64,000 nucleotides of DNA from Neocallimastix lanati (nom. inval.) (Eukaryota > Neocallimastigomycota > Neocallimastigomycetes > Neocallimastigales > Neocallimastigaceae), in NCBI GenBank assembly GCA_016946835.1, contig JACVTC010000115.1:403501-467500 (forward strand), read 5' to 3'. The translations under genes and the position numbers were made by a program. The notes beneath the pieces were generated by a model. That model made no database searches. It was not told the origin of the DNA and saw only the letters and a program-made list of their open reading frames with translations. Below, piece after piece: positions 63,783-64,000 of this stretch (the stretch's first letter is position 1; each line of letters starts with the position of its first letter).

Positions 63783-64000
63783 TCTAAATAATAATAAATA
63801 TAATAATATATAACTGGATATGATATATAATATATAATATACAATTTATTATATTATATTATATATATTAAATTTATATATTAAAAATTTATATATGTAT
63901 ATTTTTATTAAATATATATATATATATACATACACTATTAATTTGAAAATAAAATTAATTATAATCATTTGTTTTATATATATATATATATAAATTACAT
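63783..64000. other. Right-end A/T sequence
   Basis: Presumed CDC6 3' UTR and spacer with TA-rich runs to the window end; nothing else seen. Confidence 0.6.

Overview
The window is a nuclear segment of a very AT-rich eukaryotic genome. Genes are split by many short GT-AG introns full of homopolymers and AT/AAT repeats, and intergenic DNA is almost pure A/T. A secreted GH45-type cellulase carrying three fungal (CBM10-type) dockerins and a CBM1 sits beside two flagellar genes (SPEF2/CPC1 and IFT52). That combination points to a zoosporic anaerobic gut fungus (Neocallimastigomycota). The genus cannot be decided from this sequence.

Layout, left to right. 1-10814 (+): SPEF2/CPC1-like flagellar protein, 5' end outside the window. 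11842-13065 (-): Cdc42-like Rho GTPase with an altered switch II. 13066-17469: gene-free repeats. 17470-22825 (+): COP1-type RING/coiled-coil/WD40 ubiquitin ligase, 1155 aa. 24628-27545 (+): FAD-dependent DAO-family oxidoreductase, 492 aa. 30086-34341 (+): IFT52, 520 aa. 35075-35272 (-): 65-aa orphan with four cysteines. 38652-41121 (+): GH45-like endoglucanase, 464 aa. 41865-46835: a block of decayed non-LTR retrotransposon pieces, visibly less AT-rich than its surroundings. 47768-53590 (+): 1354-aa membrane receptor with a beta-helix-like ectodomain, an EGF-like module and a class C GPCR-type 7TM core. 53921-56583 (-): HTATSF1/CUS2 splicing factor, 377 aa. 57289-58526 (-): NOPCHAP1-like snoRNP assembly factor, 214 aa. 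61271-63782 (+): CDC6 replication-licensing ATPase, 547 aa.

For every multi-exon gene I joined exons by hand at GT...AG borders and checked that the reading phase is kept across all junctions. The joined products match recognised families end to end, so the models are strong even without transcripts. The genes do not form a cluster; this is an ordinary dispersed fungal gene neighbourhood. SPEF2 and IFT52 both serve the zoospore flagellum, the GH45 protein fits export and attachment to the fungal cellulosome, and the receptor is a plausible surface sensor. HTATSF1 and NOPCHAP1 lie in tandem on the minus strand and both act in RNP biogenesis, but nothing shows a functional link.

The most notable items are the beta-helix/EGF/7TM receptor, a full-length COP1 in a fungus, the dockerin/CBM1 cellulase with introns repeated inside its dockerins, the switch-II-altered Cdc42-like GTPase, and a 38-bp motif repeated three times in the retroelement block.
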